A DNA stretch of 64,000 bases, from contig NZ_KI911782.1 in assembly GCF_000515395.1 (NCBI RefSeq), positions 2,047,927-2,111,926 on the forward strand. The letters are read 5' to 3'. Below are positions 7,043 to 15,614 of the stretch, one piece after another. The stretch comes from Jiangella gansuensis DSM 44835. GTDB taxonomy: Bacteria > Actinomycetota > Actinomycetes > Jiangellales > Jiangellaceae. Numbering within the stretch: position 1 is the stretch's first letter; each line of letters opens with the position of its first letter. Under the pieces are notes generated by a model. It ran no database searches and was not told the origin of the DNA. It worked only from the letters and a program-made list of their open reading frames with translations. The position numbers and the translations under genes were made by a program.

Positions 7043-10000
7043 GTGGCAAAGGTCCGGGTACACGAGCTCGCTAAAGAGCTCGGTGTGACGAGCAAGGACG
7101 TCCTCGGCAAGCTGGGCGACCTCGGAGAGTACGTCAAGTCGGCGTCATCGACCGTCGAGGCACCCGTCGTCCGCAAGTTGCGGGAGGCGTTCGCCAACCA
7201 ATCATCCACCAGGCCCACCAAGCGTGCGCCTGGTCGTCCGGGCGTGTCCGCACGTCCGGCACCACCCGCGCAGGCCGCGCCGGGCGGTGCGGCCGCAGAC
7301 GGCACGTCGCCGGCACCGGCGGCACCATCGGCACCGGCGGCACCATCGGCACCGGCCACACCGGCTGCTCCGGCCACACCGGCCGCGCCGGACCGGCCCG
7401 CCCCGCGGCCCGGTCCTGCCGACCAGCCGTCGGCGCCTGAATCCGCCCGGCCGACTCCGGCTCCGCGGCCCGGCCCGCGTCCGTCGGCGCCGGCCCCCAG
7501 CCAGCGCCCGGCCGACCAGGGCCAGCGTCCGGCCGATCAGGGTCAGCGGCCCGGCGGTCAGGGTCAGCGTCCGGGTGGGCAGGGTCAGCGCCCGGCGCAG
7601 GGTTCGCCGCGCCCGGGTTCTGCTCCGCGTCCGGGTGGCGGGGCACCGCGTCCCGGTGCGCCCAAGCCCGGCCCGGCATCGCGCCCGGGCGGTCCCCGTC
7701 CCGGGAACAACCCGTTCGGCGGCGAGAGCACCGGCATGGGCCGGCCTCGTCCCGGCGGCGGCCCGCGGCCGGGCAACAACCCGTTCTCGTCCGGTGGTTC
7801 CACCGGCATGCAGCGCCCTGGCCAGCGCCGCGACGGCGACAACCGGGGCAGTTCCGGTGACCGTCCGGCGCCCCGCCCGGGCGCCTCGGCGGGCCCCGGT
7901 GGCCCACGTCCCAACCCGGGCATGATGCCGCCTCGGCCGTCCAGCCGTCCCAGTTCCGACCGTGGCGGTCGCCCGGGTGGCGGCGGTGGCGGTGGCCGTG
8001 GCGGCCCCGGCGGTGGCGGCGGTGGCCGTCCCGGTGGTGGCGGCGGCGGTGGCCGTCCTGGCGGTGGCGGCGGCTTCGGTGGCGGCGGCGGTCGTCCCGG
8101 TGGTGGCGGCGGCTTCGGTGGCCGTCCCGGCCCCGGTGGCCGTGGTCGCGGTGGCACGGCCGGCGCGTTCGGCCGTCCCGGTGGCCGGCCGGCGAAGAGC
8201 CGCAAGAGCAAGCGGCAGAAGCGCCAGGAATACGACAACATGCAGGCGCCCAGCATCGGCGGCGTGCGGCTGCCGCGCGGCAACGGCGAGGCAGTCCGGC
8301 TGCCGCGTGGTGCGTCCCTGGCCGACTTCGCCGAGCGGATCGACGTCGACCCCGCGCAGCTGGTGCAGGTGCTCTTCGGTCTCGGTGAGATGGTCACGGC
8401 CACCCAGTCGGTGGACGAGGACACCTTCCGGGTGCTGGGCGAGGAGCTCGGCTACGACATCCAGATGGTGTCGCCGGAGGACGAGGACCGCGAGCTGCTG
8501 GAGTCGTTCGACATCGACTTCGATGCCGAGGACGACGGCAACGCCGCGCCGCGCCCGCCGGTGGTCACCGTCATGGGCCACGTCGACCACGGTAAGACGA
8601 AGCTCCTGGACGCCATCCGCAAGGAGAACATCGTCGAGTCCGAGGCCGGCGGCATCACCCAGCACATCGGTGCCTACCAGGTCTACGTCGAACACGACGG
8701 CCAGCAGCGAGCGATCACCTTCATCGACACCCCGGGTCACGAGGCGTTCACCGCCATGCGTGCCCGTGGTGCTCAGGTGACCGACATCGTCATCCTGGTC
8801 GTGGCGGCCGACGACGGCGTGATGCCGCAGACCATCGAGGCGCTGAACCACGCGCAGGCGGCCGGCGTGCCGATCGTCGTCGCGGTCAACAAGATCGACG
8901 TCGAGGGTGCCAACCCGGCGAAGATCCGCCAGCAGCTCACTGAGTACAACCTGGTGGCCGAGGAGTACGGCGGCGACACCATGTTCGTCGACGTCGCGGC
9001 CAAGCCGGGTGTCAACATCGACAAGCTGCTCGAGGCCGTCCTGCTGACCGCAGACGCGGCGCTGGACCTGCAGGCCAACCCGGACATGGCGGCACGCGGT
9101 GTCGCGATCGAGGGTCACCTCGACCGCGGCCGTGGCCCGGTGGCCACCGTCCTGGTGCAGCGGGGAACGCTGCGTCCGGGCGACGCCATCGTCACCGGCC
9201 AGTCCTACGGCCGGGTCCGGGCGATGCTCGACGAGTACGGCAAGCAGGTCGAGGAGGCAGGCCCGGCGCGTCCGGTCCTGGTGCTCGGCCTGACCGCGGT
9301 GCCCGGCGCCGGCGACAAGTTCCTCGTCGCCGACGACGACCGCACGGCGCGCCAGATCGCCGAGAAGCGAGAGGCCATGGAGCGCAACGCGGCGCTGGCC
9401 AAGGCGCGTAAGCGGGTCACGCTCGAGAGCTTCATGGCCGAGAGCAAGGTCGAGACGCTGAACCTGATCCTCAAGGGCGACGTGTCCGGCTCGGTCGAGG
9501 CACTCGAGGACGCGCTGCTCAAGATCGACGTGGGCGACGAGGTCAACCTCAACATCATCCACCGCGGCGTCGGCGCCATCACGGCCAACGACGTCAACCT
9601 CGCCTCCATCGACCAGGGAATCATCATCGGCTTCAACGTCCGGCCGCAGAGCCGGACGGTGGAGGACCTGGCCGACCGCGAGGGTGTGGAGATCCGGTAC
9701 TACTCGGTCATCTACTCGGCCATCGAGGAGATCGAGGCGGCCCTCAAGGGCATGCTCAAGCCGGAGTTCGAGGAGGTCCAGCTCGGTACCGCGGAGATCC
9801 GTGAGGTCTTCCGTTCGTCCCGTGTCGGCAACATCGCCGGGTGCATGGTCACCAACGGCATCATGCGGCGCAACGCCTCGGCCCGGCTGGTCCGGGACGG
9901 CGTGGTCGTGGGGGAGGCCCTCACGGTCGTGTCGCTGCGACGGGAGAAGGACGACGTCACCGAGGTCCGCGAAGGTTTCGAGTGCGGTATCAGCCTCGGC

Positions 10001-10069
10001 AACTTCAACGACATCAAGATCGGCGACTCCATCGAGACGTACGAGATGAAGGAGAAGCCGCGCGGCTGA
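7043..10069 (+). CDS. infB: Translation initiation factor IF-2
   Basis: A 1008-residue GTPase that places initiator fMet-tRNA on the 30S subunit and promotes subunit joining. The IF2_N helical domain covers residues 1-50 ([16 protein letters not shown]). A very long low-complexity linker (about 55-390) follows: first Ala/Pro-rich, then PGNNPF-containing repeats, then a glycine/arginine tract (about 306-387). The G domain begins near 508, with G1 GHVDHGKT at 512-519, G3 DTPGHEAF and G4 NKID, followed by the beta-barrel and C-terminal domains. The GTG start has AAGGAGA upstream. The hairpin after its stop separates it from ylxP. Confidence 0.98.
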   Translation: MAKVRVHELAKELGVTSKDVLGKLGDLGEYVKSASSTVEAPVVRKLREAFANQSSTRPTKRAPGRPGVSARPAPPAQAAPGGAAADGTSPAPAAPSAPAAPSAPATPAAPATPAAPDRPAPRPGPADQPSAPESARPTPAPRPGPRPSAPAPSQRPADQGQRPADQGQRPGGQGQRPGGQGQRPAQGSPRPGSAPRPGGGAPRPGAPKPGPASRPGGPRPGNNPFGGESTGMGRPRPGGGPRPGNNPFSSGGSTGMQRPGQRRDGDNRGSSGDRPAPRPGASAGPGGPRPNPGMMPPRPSSRPSSDRGGRPGGGGGGGRGGPGGGGGGRPGGGGGGGRPGGGGGFGGGGGRPGGGGGFGGRPGPGGRGRGGTAGAFGRPGGRPAKSRKSKRQKRQEYDNMQAPSIGGVRLPRGNGEAVRLPRGASLADFAERIDVDPAQLVQVLFGLGEMVTATQSVDEDTFRVLGEELGYDIQMVSPEDEDRELLESFDIDFDAEDDGNAAPRPPVVTVMGHVDHGKTKLLDAIRKENIVESEAGGITQHIGAYQVYVEHDGQQRAITFIDTPGHEAFTAMRARGAQVTDIVILVVAADDGVMPQTIEALNHAQAAGVPIVVAVNKIDVEGANPAKIRQQLTEYNLVAEEYGGDTMFVDVAAKPGVNIDKLLEAVLLTADAALDLQANPDMAARGVAIEGHLDRGRGPVATVLVQRGTLRPGDAIVTGQSYGRVRAMLDEYGKQVEEAGPARPVLVLGLTAVPGAGDKFLVADDDRTARQIAEKREAMERNAALAKARKRVTLESFMAESKVETLNLILKGDVSGSVEALEDALLKIDVGDEVNLNIIHRGVGAITANDVNLASIDQGIIIGFNVRPQSRTVEDLADREGVEIRYYSVIYSAIEEIEAALKGMLKPEFEEVQLGTAEIREVFRSSRVGNIAGCMVTNGIMRRNASARLVRDGVVVGEALTVVSLRREKDDVTEVREGFECGISLGNFNDIKIGDSIETYEMKEKPRG

Positions 10070-10079
10070 CGCCCGTGGT

Positions 10080-10112
10080 GGCCGGCGTCGGAGTTCACCT
10101 CCGGCGCCGGCC
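10080..10112 (+). terminator. Hairpin between infB and ylxP
   Basis: A 14-bp stem with one G-U pair (10080-10093 / 10099-10112) and a 5-nt loop, followed by CTTCAGCT. There is no U-run, so it may be a weak terminator, a pause site or an mRNA-end stabiliser within the operon. Confidence 0.45.
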
Positions 10113-10148
10113 CTTCAGCTCGGCGGTCGTGAAAGGGCCGGCCTGGAC

Positions 10149-10448
10149 GTGTTCGTTGGAACGATCACTTTTGACGTTCTGCTGGGCGACGTGCATTCCC
10201 TGAAGCAGAAACGGGCGTACGTGCGGCCGATCGTGGCCGAGATCAGGCGGCGTTTCGACGTCGCCGTCGCCGAGGTGGGTCATCAGGACCTGCACCGGCG
10301 GGCCGAGGTCGGGGTCGCCGTCGTCGCCGGGGACTCCCGGCGGTGCATCGACGTCCTGGACGCGGTCGAGCAGCACGTCGCCGGGCGGCCGGAGGTCGAG
10401 TTGCTGTCGACACGCCGCCGCATTCATCACGACGAAGACGAGGAGTAG
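10149..10448 (+). CDS. YlxP-like DUF503 family protein
   Basis: A 99-residue protein. It begins [22 protein letters not shown], containing the diagnostic LLGD..SLKQKR segment of DUF503, and then [19 protein letters not shown]. The family is a small alpha/beta fold encoded between infB and rbfA in Gram-positive bacteria. Its role is unestablished; the position suggests ribosome biogenesis or translation. GTG start. rbfA begins 5 nt after the stop. Confidence 0.88.
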   Translation: MFVGTITFDVLLGDVHSLKQKRAYVRPIVAEIRRRFDVAVAEVGHQDLHRRAEVGVAVVAGDSRRCIDVLDAVEQHVAGRPEVELLSTRRRIHHDEDEE

Positions 10449-10452
10449 TCCC

Positions 10453-10971
10453 ATGGCCGATCACACGCGGGCACGCAAGCTGGCCGACCGGATCCGCGAG
10501 ATCGTGGCCGAGACGCTGGAGCGTCGTGTCAAGGACCCCCGTCTGGGCTTCGTCACGGTCACCGACGCCCGCATCACCGGCGACCTGCGTGACGCCACCG
10601 TTTTCTACACCGTGTACGGCACCGACGAGGAACGCACGGCCACCGCGGCGGCACTGGAGAGCGTCAAGGGGCTGGTGCGCTCCGAGGTGGGCCGCCGCAC
10701 CGGCGTCCGGTTCACCCCGACGCTGGAGTTCGTCGCGGACGCCATCCCGGAGAACGCCGCGAACATCGACGATCTGCTGCGGGCCGCACGTGAGTCCGAC
10801 GAGCAGGTCGCCCGGGCCGCCGCCGAGGCTCAGTACGCCGGTGACCCCGACCCGTACAAGAAGCCGGCCGAGGACGACGACGAGGACCTGGACGAGGACG
10901 ACCTGGCCGACGAGGACCTGGCCGAGGGCGACGACCTGGCCGAGGATGGGGACGACGCTCACCGTGACTGA
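10453..10971 (+). CDS. rbfA: 30S ribosome-binding factor RbfA
   Basis: A 172-residue KH-type protein that binds the immature 30S subunit and assists processing of the 16S rRNA 5' end. Conserved segments: [20 protein letters not shown] at the N-terminus, [21 protein letters not shown] near residue 28, and [15 protein letters not shown] near residue 80. Residues after about 130 form an acidic tail (repeated DED, DLA units) absent from shorter homologues. ATG start with GAGGAG upstream. The 3' end overlaps the truB start. Confidence 0.96.
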   Translation: MADHTRARKLADRIREIVAETLERRVKDPRLGFVTVTDARITGDLRDATVFYTVYGTDEERTATAAALESVKGLVRSEVGRRTGVRFTPTLEFVADAIPENAANIDDLLRAARESDEQVARAAAEAQYAGDPDPYKKPAEDDDEDLDEDDLADEDLAEGDDLAEDGDDAHRD

Positions 10972-11839
10972 TCCTGCCGGCCTGGTCGTCGTCGACAAGC
11001 CGGCCGAGTGGACCTCGCACGACGTCGTCGCCCGGCTGCGCCGGCTGGCCGGCACCCGCCGGGTCGGGCACGCCGGCACCCTCGACCCGATGGCCACCGG
11101 CGTCCTGGTGGTCGGCGTCGGTAAGGCGACCCGGCTGCTGGGCCACCTCGCGCTGACCGACAAGGAGTACGACGGCACCGTCCGGCTCGGCGCGAGCACC
11201 GTCACCGACGACGCCGAGGGCGAGGTCACCGGCGGCGCGGACGCGTCGGCCGTCAGCGACGCCGCCATCGCGGCCGCGGTCCGCAGCCTGACCGGGCCGA
11301 TCCAGCAGGTGCCCAGCGCCGTCTCGGCCGTGAAGATCGACGGGGTGCGCTCGTACCGGAGGGTCCGCTCCGGCGAGGACGTCCAACTGCCCGCGCGCGA
11401 CGTCGTCGTCAGCCGGTTCGAGGTGCTCGCGACCCGCCGGGACGGCCCGTACATCGACCTCGACGTGCGGGTGGTCTGCTCCAGCGGGACCTACGTGCGG
11501 GCGCTGGCCCGCGACGTGGGCGCCGCACTGGGGGTGGGTGGGCATCTGACGGCACTGCGGCGCACCGCCGTCGGCCCGTATCGCCTGTCGGTCGCTCGCA
11601 CGCTGGACCAGCTCGCCGAGACGTTCGCGCTGATGCCACTGGCCGAGGCGGCCGCCGCGGCGTTCCCGCGGTTGGACGTCGACGCCGACACCGCCCGCAA
11701 GGTGTCGCACGGCATGCCGTTGCCGGCGACAGGGCTCGGCCCCGGTCCGGTGGCCGTCTTCGGCCCGGACGGTACGCTGCTCTCCCTGGCCGAGGATCGT
11801 GGTCCTCGTGCCAAACACGTGGCGGTGTTCGTCGGATGA
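10964..11839 (+). CDS. truB: tRNA pseudouridine(55) synthase TruB
   Basis: Converts U55 of the T-psi-C loop of tRNAs to pseudouridine. From GTG 10964 (291 residues) the N-terminus reads [13 protein letters not shown]. The catalytic motif [12 protein letters not shown] carries the nucleophilic Asp at residue 41, and the [10 protein letters not shown] and [13 protein letters not shown] motifs follow. A C-terminal PUA-like portion is present. ATG 10946 is an alternative start in frame; GTG 10964 was chosen because homologues begin just before the VDKP motif. It overlaps the end of rbfA, so translation is probably coupled. The usual partner ribF is displaced by a MarR-MFS pair. Confidence 0.95.
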   Translation: MTDPAGLVVVDKPAEWTSHDVVARLRRLAGTRRVGHAGTLDPMATGVLVVGVGKATRLLGHLALTDKEYDGTVRLGASTVTDDAEGEVTGGADASAVSDAAIAAAVRSLTGPIQQVPSAVSAVKIDGVRSYRRVRSGEDVQLPARDVVVSRFEVLATRRDGPYIDLDVRVVCSSGTYVRALARDVGAALGVGGHLTALRRTAVGPYRLSVARTLDQLAETFALMPLAEAAAAAFPRLDVDADTARKVSHGMPLPATGLGPGPVAVFGPDGTLLSLAEDRGPRAKHVAVFVG

Positions 11840-11863
11840 CGACCAGGACGAGGGCCGGGGGAG

Positions 11864-12313
11864 ATGACCGGGGCTGATCGCCAGCAGGCGCACGAACGGC
11901 TCGAGTCCGAACTCGGAGTTCTCTGGCGACGTGTCCGGCGGTTGTCCGTCGATCTGGCCCGGCAGGTCGACGCCGGCATCGAGGTCGCGTCCTACGGCCT
12001 CCTGGGCGCCCTCGCCGACGGTGGTGACCTGCGCGCCGGCGACCTCGCCGAGCGGTTCGGCCTGGACAAGTCCACCGTCAGCCGGCAGATCACGCAGCTG
12101 GAGGCACTCGGCCTGATCCAGCGGGTGCCGGATCCGATGGACCGGCGCTCCCGGCTGATCCATGTCACGGAGGATGGCCTGGTCCGCGTGCGCGCGCTGC
12201 GGGCGGCGCGTGGCCGCTGGCTCGGTGAGGCGCTGCGGGACTGGCCGGACGCCGACATCGACACGCTGGTCGTGCTGCTGGCGAGGCTGAACTCTTCGCT
12301 GGCCCCGGAATAA
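11864..12313 (+). CDS. MarR-family transcriptional regulator
   Basis: A 149-residue winged-helix protein. The recognition region contains AGDLAERFGLDKSTVSRQITQLEALGLI near residues 47-75, followed by the wing DPMDRRSRLIHVTEDG, both standard MarR features. It is 64 bp upstream of a DHA2-type multidrug transporter on the same strand. The gap holds palindromes built from GTTGC/GCAAC half-sites, so the likely role is ligand-relieved repression of the pump (and possibly of itself). The gene pair interrupts the otherwise conserved truB-ribF order. Confidence 0.9.
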   Translation: MTGADRQQAHERLESELGVLWRRVRRLSVDLARQVDAGIEVASYGLLGALADGGDLRAGDLAERFGLDKSTVSRQITQLEALGLIQRVPDPMDRRSRLIHVTEDGLVRVRALRAARGRWLGEALRDWPDADIDTLVVLLARLNSSLAPE

Positions 12314-12314
12314 A

Positions 12315-12357
12315 GTTGCGCGCTGCAACCATTGTTCATATAGTTGCAGCGGTCAAC
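12315..12357 (+). promoter_or_regulatory. Candidate MarR operators before the MFS pump gene
   Basis: Inverted half-sites GTTGC (12315-12319) and GCAAC (12325-12329) are followed by a second pair, GTTG (12343-12346) and CAAC (12354-12357). The region starts immediately after the MarR stop codon and ends 20 nt before the pump gene. Two adjacent palindromes fit binding by one or two MarR dimers. Confidence 0.55.
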
Positions 12358-12377
12358 CATCCGAGGGGACCCATCAC

Positions 12378-13964
12378 ATGAGCACAGCTGCCGACCCGCG
12401 GGACGCGGAGCCGGTGGAGGCCGGGCCGAACATGAACCACCGGCAGGTCCTGGAGGCGATGTCGGGCCTGCTGCTCGCCATGTTCGTCGCCATGCTGTCC
12501 GGCACCATCGTGGCCAACGCGCTGCCGCGGATCATCGCCGACCTCGGCGGAAACCAGGACCAGTACACCTGGGTCGTCACCGCGACCCTGCTCGCCGCCA
12601 CCGCCACCACCCCCATCTGGGGAAAGCTGGCCGACCGGATGAGCAAGAAGCTGCTGGTCCAGCTCTCCATCACGGTGTTCGTCATCGGCTCCATCCTGGC
12701 CGGGTTCTCGCAGAGCACCGAGACGCTCATCGGCTTCCGGGTGCTGCAGGGTCTCGGGCTCGGTGGCCTGCAGGCATTAGTGCAGATTGTGATGGCGTCG
12801 ATGGTGAGCCCACGCGACCGCGGTCGCTACATGGGGTACTTCGGCGCCGTCATGGCCGTCGCCACCGTGGGTGGGCCGCTACTGGGCGGGTTCCTCGTCG
12901 ACTCCGCGCTCGGCTGGCGGTGGTGCTTCTGGGTGGGCGCACCGGTCGCCGTCGTCGCCCTCGTACTGCTGCAGCGGACTCTGCACCTGCCGGTCGTCCG
13001 CACCGACACCACCATCGACTGGAAGGGCGCCCTGCTCATCCCCGGCGGCATCAGTGTGCTGCTCATCTGGGTGACGCTGGCGGGCAAGAACTTCGCGTGG
13101 CTCTCGTGGCAGAGCACCGCGTTCGTCGTCGGCGGCGTGCTGCTGATCGCGTTGGCGGTGCTGGTCGAGCGGCGGGTGAGCGACCCGGTCGTGCCGCCGC
13201 GGCTGATGCGGCAGCGGACCATGGTGCTGGCCATCATCGCCAGCGTGGCCATCGGTATCGCGATGTTCGGCTCCTCGGTGTTCTTCGGCCAGTACTTCCA
13301 GATCGCCCGCGGCTACTCGCCGACGGCGGCCGGCCTGCTCACGCTGCCCATGATCGTGGGCCTGCTGCTCGCCTCCACCATCACCGGCCAGCTGGTGACC
13401 CGGTACGGGCGGTGGAAGAGGTTCCTGGTGGGCGGCACCGCGCTGATCGTCATCGGGCTGGGGCTGCTGGGGACCATCGACCACTCGACCTCGCTGGTGC
13501 TCATCGGCGTGTACATGGCGCTGCTCGGCCTCGGGGTCGGCGCGAGCATGCAGAACCTCGTGCTGGCCGCGCAGAACGGACTCGACTACCGCGACCTGGG
13601 GGCCGGCACCTCGACGGTGACCTTCTTCCGCTCGCTCGGCGGCGCGGCCGGCGTCTCCGTCCTGGGCGCGATCCTGGCCACCCACGTCACCGGCCGCATC
13701 AACGACGGCCTGGCGTCCATGCCCGGTGCCGGCGCAGCCACCCAGACCGGCGGGTCGACGTCGTTGGACCTCAGCGGCCTGCCGGAGCCGGTCCGGGTGA
13801 TCGTCGAGCACGCCTACGGCGACGCCACCGCGCTGGTGTTCCTCATCTCCGCCGCCATCGCCATCCTGGCCTTCGTCGCGGTGCTGTTCATGCGCGAGTC
13901 GGCGTTGCGCACGACAGTGGGTCACGCGCCGGCCGAGGTGGAGCAGGAGCCGGCCCGGGCATAA
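12378..13964 (+). CDS. DHA2-family multidrug MFS transporter (EmrB/QacA type)
   Basis: A 528-residue membrane protein with about 14 predicted hydrophobic segments, the DHA2 (14-TMS) proton antiporter layout. Signature segments are GTIVANALPRIIADLGG (antiporter motif D1 region, TM1), WGKLADRMSKKLL (motif A, loop 2-3) and GLGLGGLQALVQIVMASM (TM4 region). Likely exports drugs or toxic metabolites by proton exchange; the substrate is unknown. It is preceded by a MarR regulator and candidate operators. Its TAA overlaps an ATG (13964) in the ribF frame, but the better ribF start is downstream. Confidence 0.93.
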   Translation: MSTAADPRDAEPVEAGPNMNHRQVLEAMSGLLLAMFVAMLSGTIVANALPRIIADLGGNQDQYTWVVTATLLAATATTPIWGKLADRMSKKLLVQLSITVFVIGSILAGFSQSTETLIGFRVLQGLGLGGLQALVQIVMASMVSPRDRGRYMGYFGAVMAVATVGGPLLGGFLVDSALGWRWCFWVGAPVAVVALVLLQRTLHLPVVRTDTTIDWKGALLIPGGISVLLIWVTLAGKNFAWLSWQSTAFVVGGVLLIALAVLVERRVSDPVVPPRLMRQRTMVLAIIASVAIGIAMFGSSVFFGQYFQIARGYSPTAAGLLTLPMIVGLLLASTITGQLVTRYGRWKRFLVGGTALIVIGLGLLGTIDHSTSLVLIGVYMALLGLGVGASMQNLVLAAQNGLDYRDLGAGTSTVTFFRSLGGAAGVSVLGAILATHVTGRINDGLASMPGAGAATQTGGSTSLDLSGLPEPVRVIVEHAYGDATALVFLISAAIAILAFVAVLFMRESALRTTVGHAPAEVEQEPARA

Positions 13965-14008
13965 TGTCGGAGGCGACAACGTCGACGACATCACCACGGG
14001 GAGCACGC

Positions 14009-14965
14009 GTGCAGCGCTGGACCGAGCTGGGCCAGGTCCCGCCCGGTTTCGGGCCATCGGTCGTCACCATCGGCAACTTCGACGGCGTCCACCTCGGGCA
14101 CCGGCAGGTGCTGTCGCGCATGGTCGCCGACGCCCGCGCGGCCGGTATCCGCGCGATCGCCATGACGTTCGACCCGCACCCGCTGCGGCTGCACCGGCCC
14201 GACCAGGCGCCGGAACTCATCACGGGCATCCGCGACCGGCTGGAGCTGCTGGCCGAGACGGGCCTGGACGCGGTGCTGGTGCAGCAGTACACGTGGGAGT
14301 TCGCGCGGCAGTCGCCGGCCGGTTTCGTCCGCCGCTATCTGGTCGACGGGCTGCGCGCGGCCACCGTCGTCGTCGGGCACGACGTGCGGTTCGGCTGGCA
14401 GAACGCGGGCGACCTGTCCACCATGATGGACCTGGGCAAGGAACACGGCTTCACCGTCGAGGTCATCGACGACGTCAGCACCCCCGGCGAGCTGCGCCGA
14501 TGGTCCTCGACCTGGGTCCGCGAACTGCTGGCCGCCGGCGACGTCGCCGGCGCCGCGGAGATCCTGGGCCGGCCGCACCGGCTGCGCGGCACCGTCGTCC
14601 GCGGCGACCAGCGCGGCCGCGACCTCGGGTTCCCGACGGCCAACCTCGCCGCCGACAGCGAGGGCCTGATCCCCGCCGACGGCGTCTACGCCGGTTGGCT
14701 GACCCGCACCGCCGGGCGGGAGCCCACGCCGTCGGAGCGGATGCCCGCCGCGGTGTCCATCGGCACGAACCCCACCTTCGACGGCGAGTCCCGCCGGGTC
14801 GAGGCCTTCGTGATCGGCCGCGACGACCTCGACCTGTACGACGACGAAGTCCTGATCGAGCTGGTCCAGCGGCTGCGCCCCACGCTGCGCTTCGACTCCG
14901 TCACCGAACTGGTCGACACCATGCACGACGACGTCGCCAAGGCCCGCGTCGTCCTCGGCAGCTGA
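14009..14965 (+). CDS. ribF: Bifunctional riboflavin kinase / FAD synthetase
   Basis: A 318-residue enzyme that phosphorylates riboflavin to FMN and adenylylates FMN to FAD. The N-terminal nucleotidyltransferase domain has [15 protein letters not shown] (residues 17-31). The C-terminal flavokinase domain has [16 protein letters not shown] and [11 protein letters not shown]-like segments ([11 protein letters not shown]). GTG 14009 was chosen because GGGGAG precedes it and family members begin with QRW. A longer form from ATG 13964 is possible. It sits upstream of rpsO, as usual in actinobacteria. Confidence 0.94.
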   Translation: MQRWTELGQVPPGFGPSVVTIGNFDGVHLGHRQVLSRMVADARAAGIRAIAMTFDPHPLRLHRPDQAPELITGIRDRLELLAETGLDAVLVQQYTWEFARQSPAGFVRRYLVDGLRAATVVVGHDVRFGWQNAGDLSTMMDLGKEHGFTVEVIDDVSTPGELRRWSSTWVRELLAAGDVAGAAEILGRPHRLRGTVVRGDQRGRDLGFPTANLAADSEGLIPADGVYAGWLTRTAGREPTPSERMPAAVSIGTNPTFDGESRRVEAFVIGRDDLDLYDDEVLIELVQRLRPTLRFDSVTELVDTMHDDVAKARVVLGS

Positions 14966-15005
14966 GCGCGCGGCGCACGATTCGGCTGCGACGGGCGCAC
15001 GCTGG

Positions 15006-15011
15006 TATCCT
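15006..15011 (+). promoter_or_regulatory. -10 box for the rpsO promoter
   Basis: TATCCT lies 90 nt upstream of the rpsO start in the ribF-rpsO gap, leaving a 5' leader with a good Shine-Dalgarno (GAAGGAG). A -35 element is not clear. Confidence 0.4.
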
Positions 15012-15101
15012 TGGCGCCGCCGTCAGAACGGCCGCGGTTCCAGAGTGCACCGGTGGACATGCCCGGTAGCGCCGCGCAACGAGAAGCAGAGAAGGAGTCC
15101 C

Positions 15102-15371
15102 GTGCCGACCGACACGAAGACCCGCAAGGACGTCATCACCGAGCACGCTCGCAGCGAGGGCGACACGGGCTCGCCCGAGGTGCAGGTGGCGCTGCTCACC
15201 CAGCGCATCAACCACCTCACCGAGCACCTGAAGGTGCACAAGCACGACCACCACAGCCGCCGCGGGCTGCTGCTGCTGGTCGGCCGCCGCCGTCGTCTGC
15301 TCAAGTACCTGCAGCGGGTCGACATCCAGCGCTACCGTGCGCTGATCGAGAAGCTCGGCCTGCGCCGATGA
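15102..15371 (+). CDS. rpsO: 30S ribosomal protein S15
   Basis: An 89-residue primary 16S rRNA-binding protein of the 30S platform. The diagnostic S15 segment [17 protein letters not shown] is near residues 21-37, with [25 protein letters not shown] (positions about 46-70) for rRNA contact. The GTG start at 15102 follows GAAGGAG (15091-15097); in-frame codons upstream give a non-homologous extension. It is followed by a strong hairpin and then pnp. Confidence 0.98.
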   Translation: MPTDTKTRKDVITEHARSEGDTGSPEVQVALLTQRINHLTEHLKVHKHDHHSRRGLLLLVGRRRRLLKYLQRVDIQRYRALIEKLGLRR

Positions 15372-15379
15372 GCTGAGTC

Positions 15380-15415
15380 GAGGGGAGCGGATCCCGGCCG
15401 GGAGCCGCTCCCCTC
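15380..15415 (+). terminator. Terminator-like hairpin after rpsO
   Basis: A perfect 11-bp stem GAGGGGAGCGG / CCGCTCCCCTC (15380-15390 / 15405-15415). The 14-nt loop contains TCCCGGCCGGGA and can extend the fold. It is followed by GCACTTACA without a T-run. Probably an rpsO terminator or RNase-processing hairpin between rpsO and pnp. Confidence 0.6.
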
Positions 15416-15439
15416 GCACTTACACCCAGCACAACTCAA

Positions 15440-15600
15440 CACACGACCAACCCGATCAGGGTGGCCGGCTTGGACGCAGCAAGGCCGGTCCTCGGTTGTG
15501 GCTCTCGGTCCCACGGCGGGTCGCCGCCGGCAGGGTCCGCGGGCTTCCATCGAAGACCGGTGCGTACGTGAACTCATTCGAGCGGGCCTCCCGTGATTCC
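15440..15600 (+). ncRNA. Structured pnp leader, candidate Actino-pnp RNA motif
   Basis: The 5' leader of pnp contains GC-rich complementary segments (GGCCGGCTT near 15462 with AAGGCCGG near 15481, one bulge, and CGGCGGGTCGCCGCCGG near 15520). A conserved structured RNA called Actino-pnp has been described upstream of pnp in actinobacteria, so position and structure agree. The exact motif boundaries could not be verified by eye. Confidence 0.4.
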
Positions 15601-15614
15601 CAGGAGGACGACCC

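Noticed and set aside
7202-9562. 786-codon minus-strand frame opposite infB
   Set aside because: Low-complexity Thr/Ala/Arg translation mirroring the Gly/Pro-rich IF2 codons; no homology features and no start signal.
13964-14008. ATG 13964 as the ribF start
   Set aside because: Adds 15 Thr/Ser-rich residues not typical of RibF; GTG 14009 has GGGGAG and the family QRW N-terminus.
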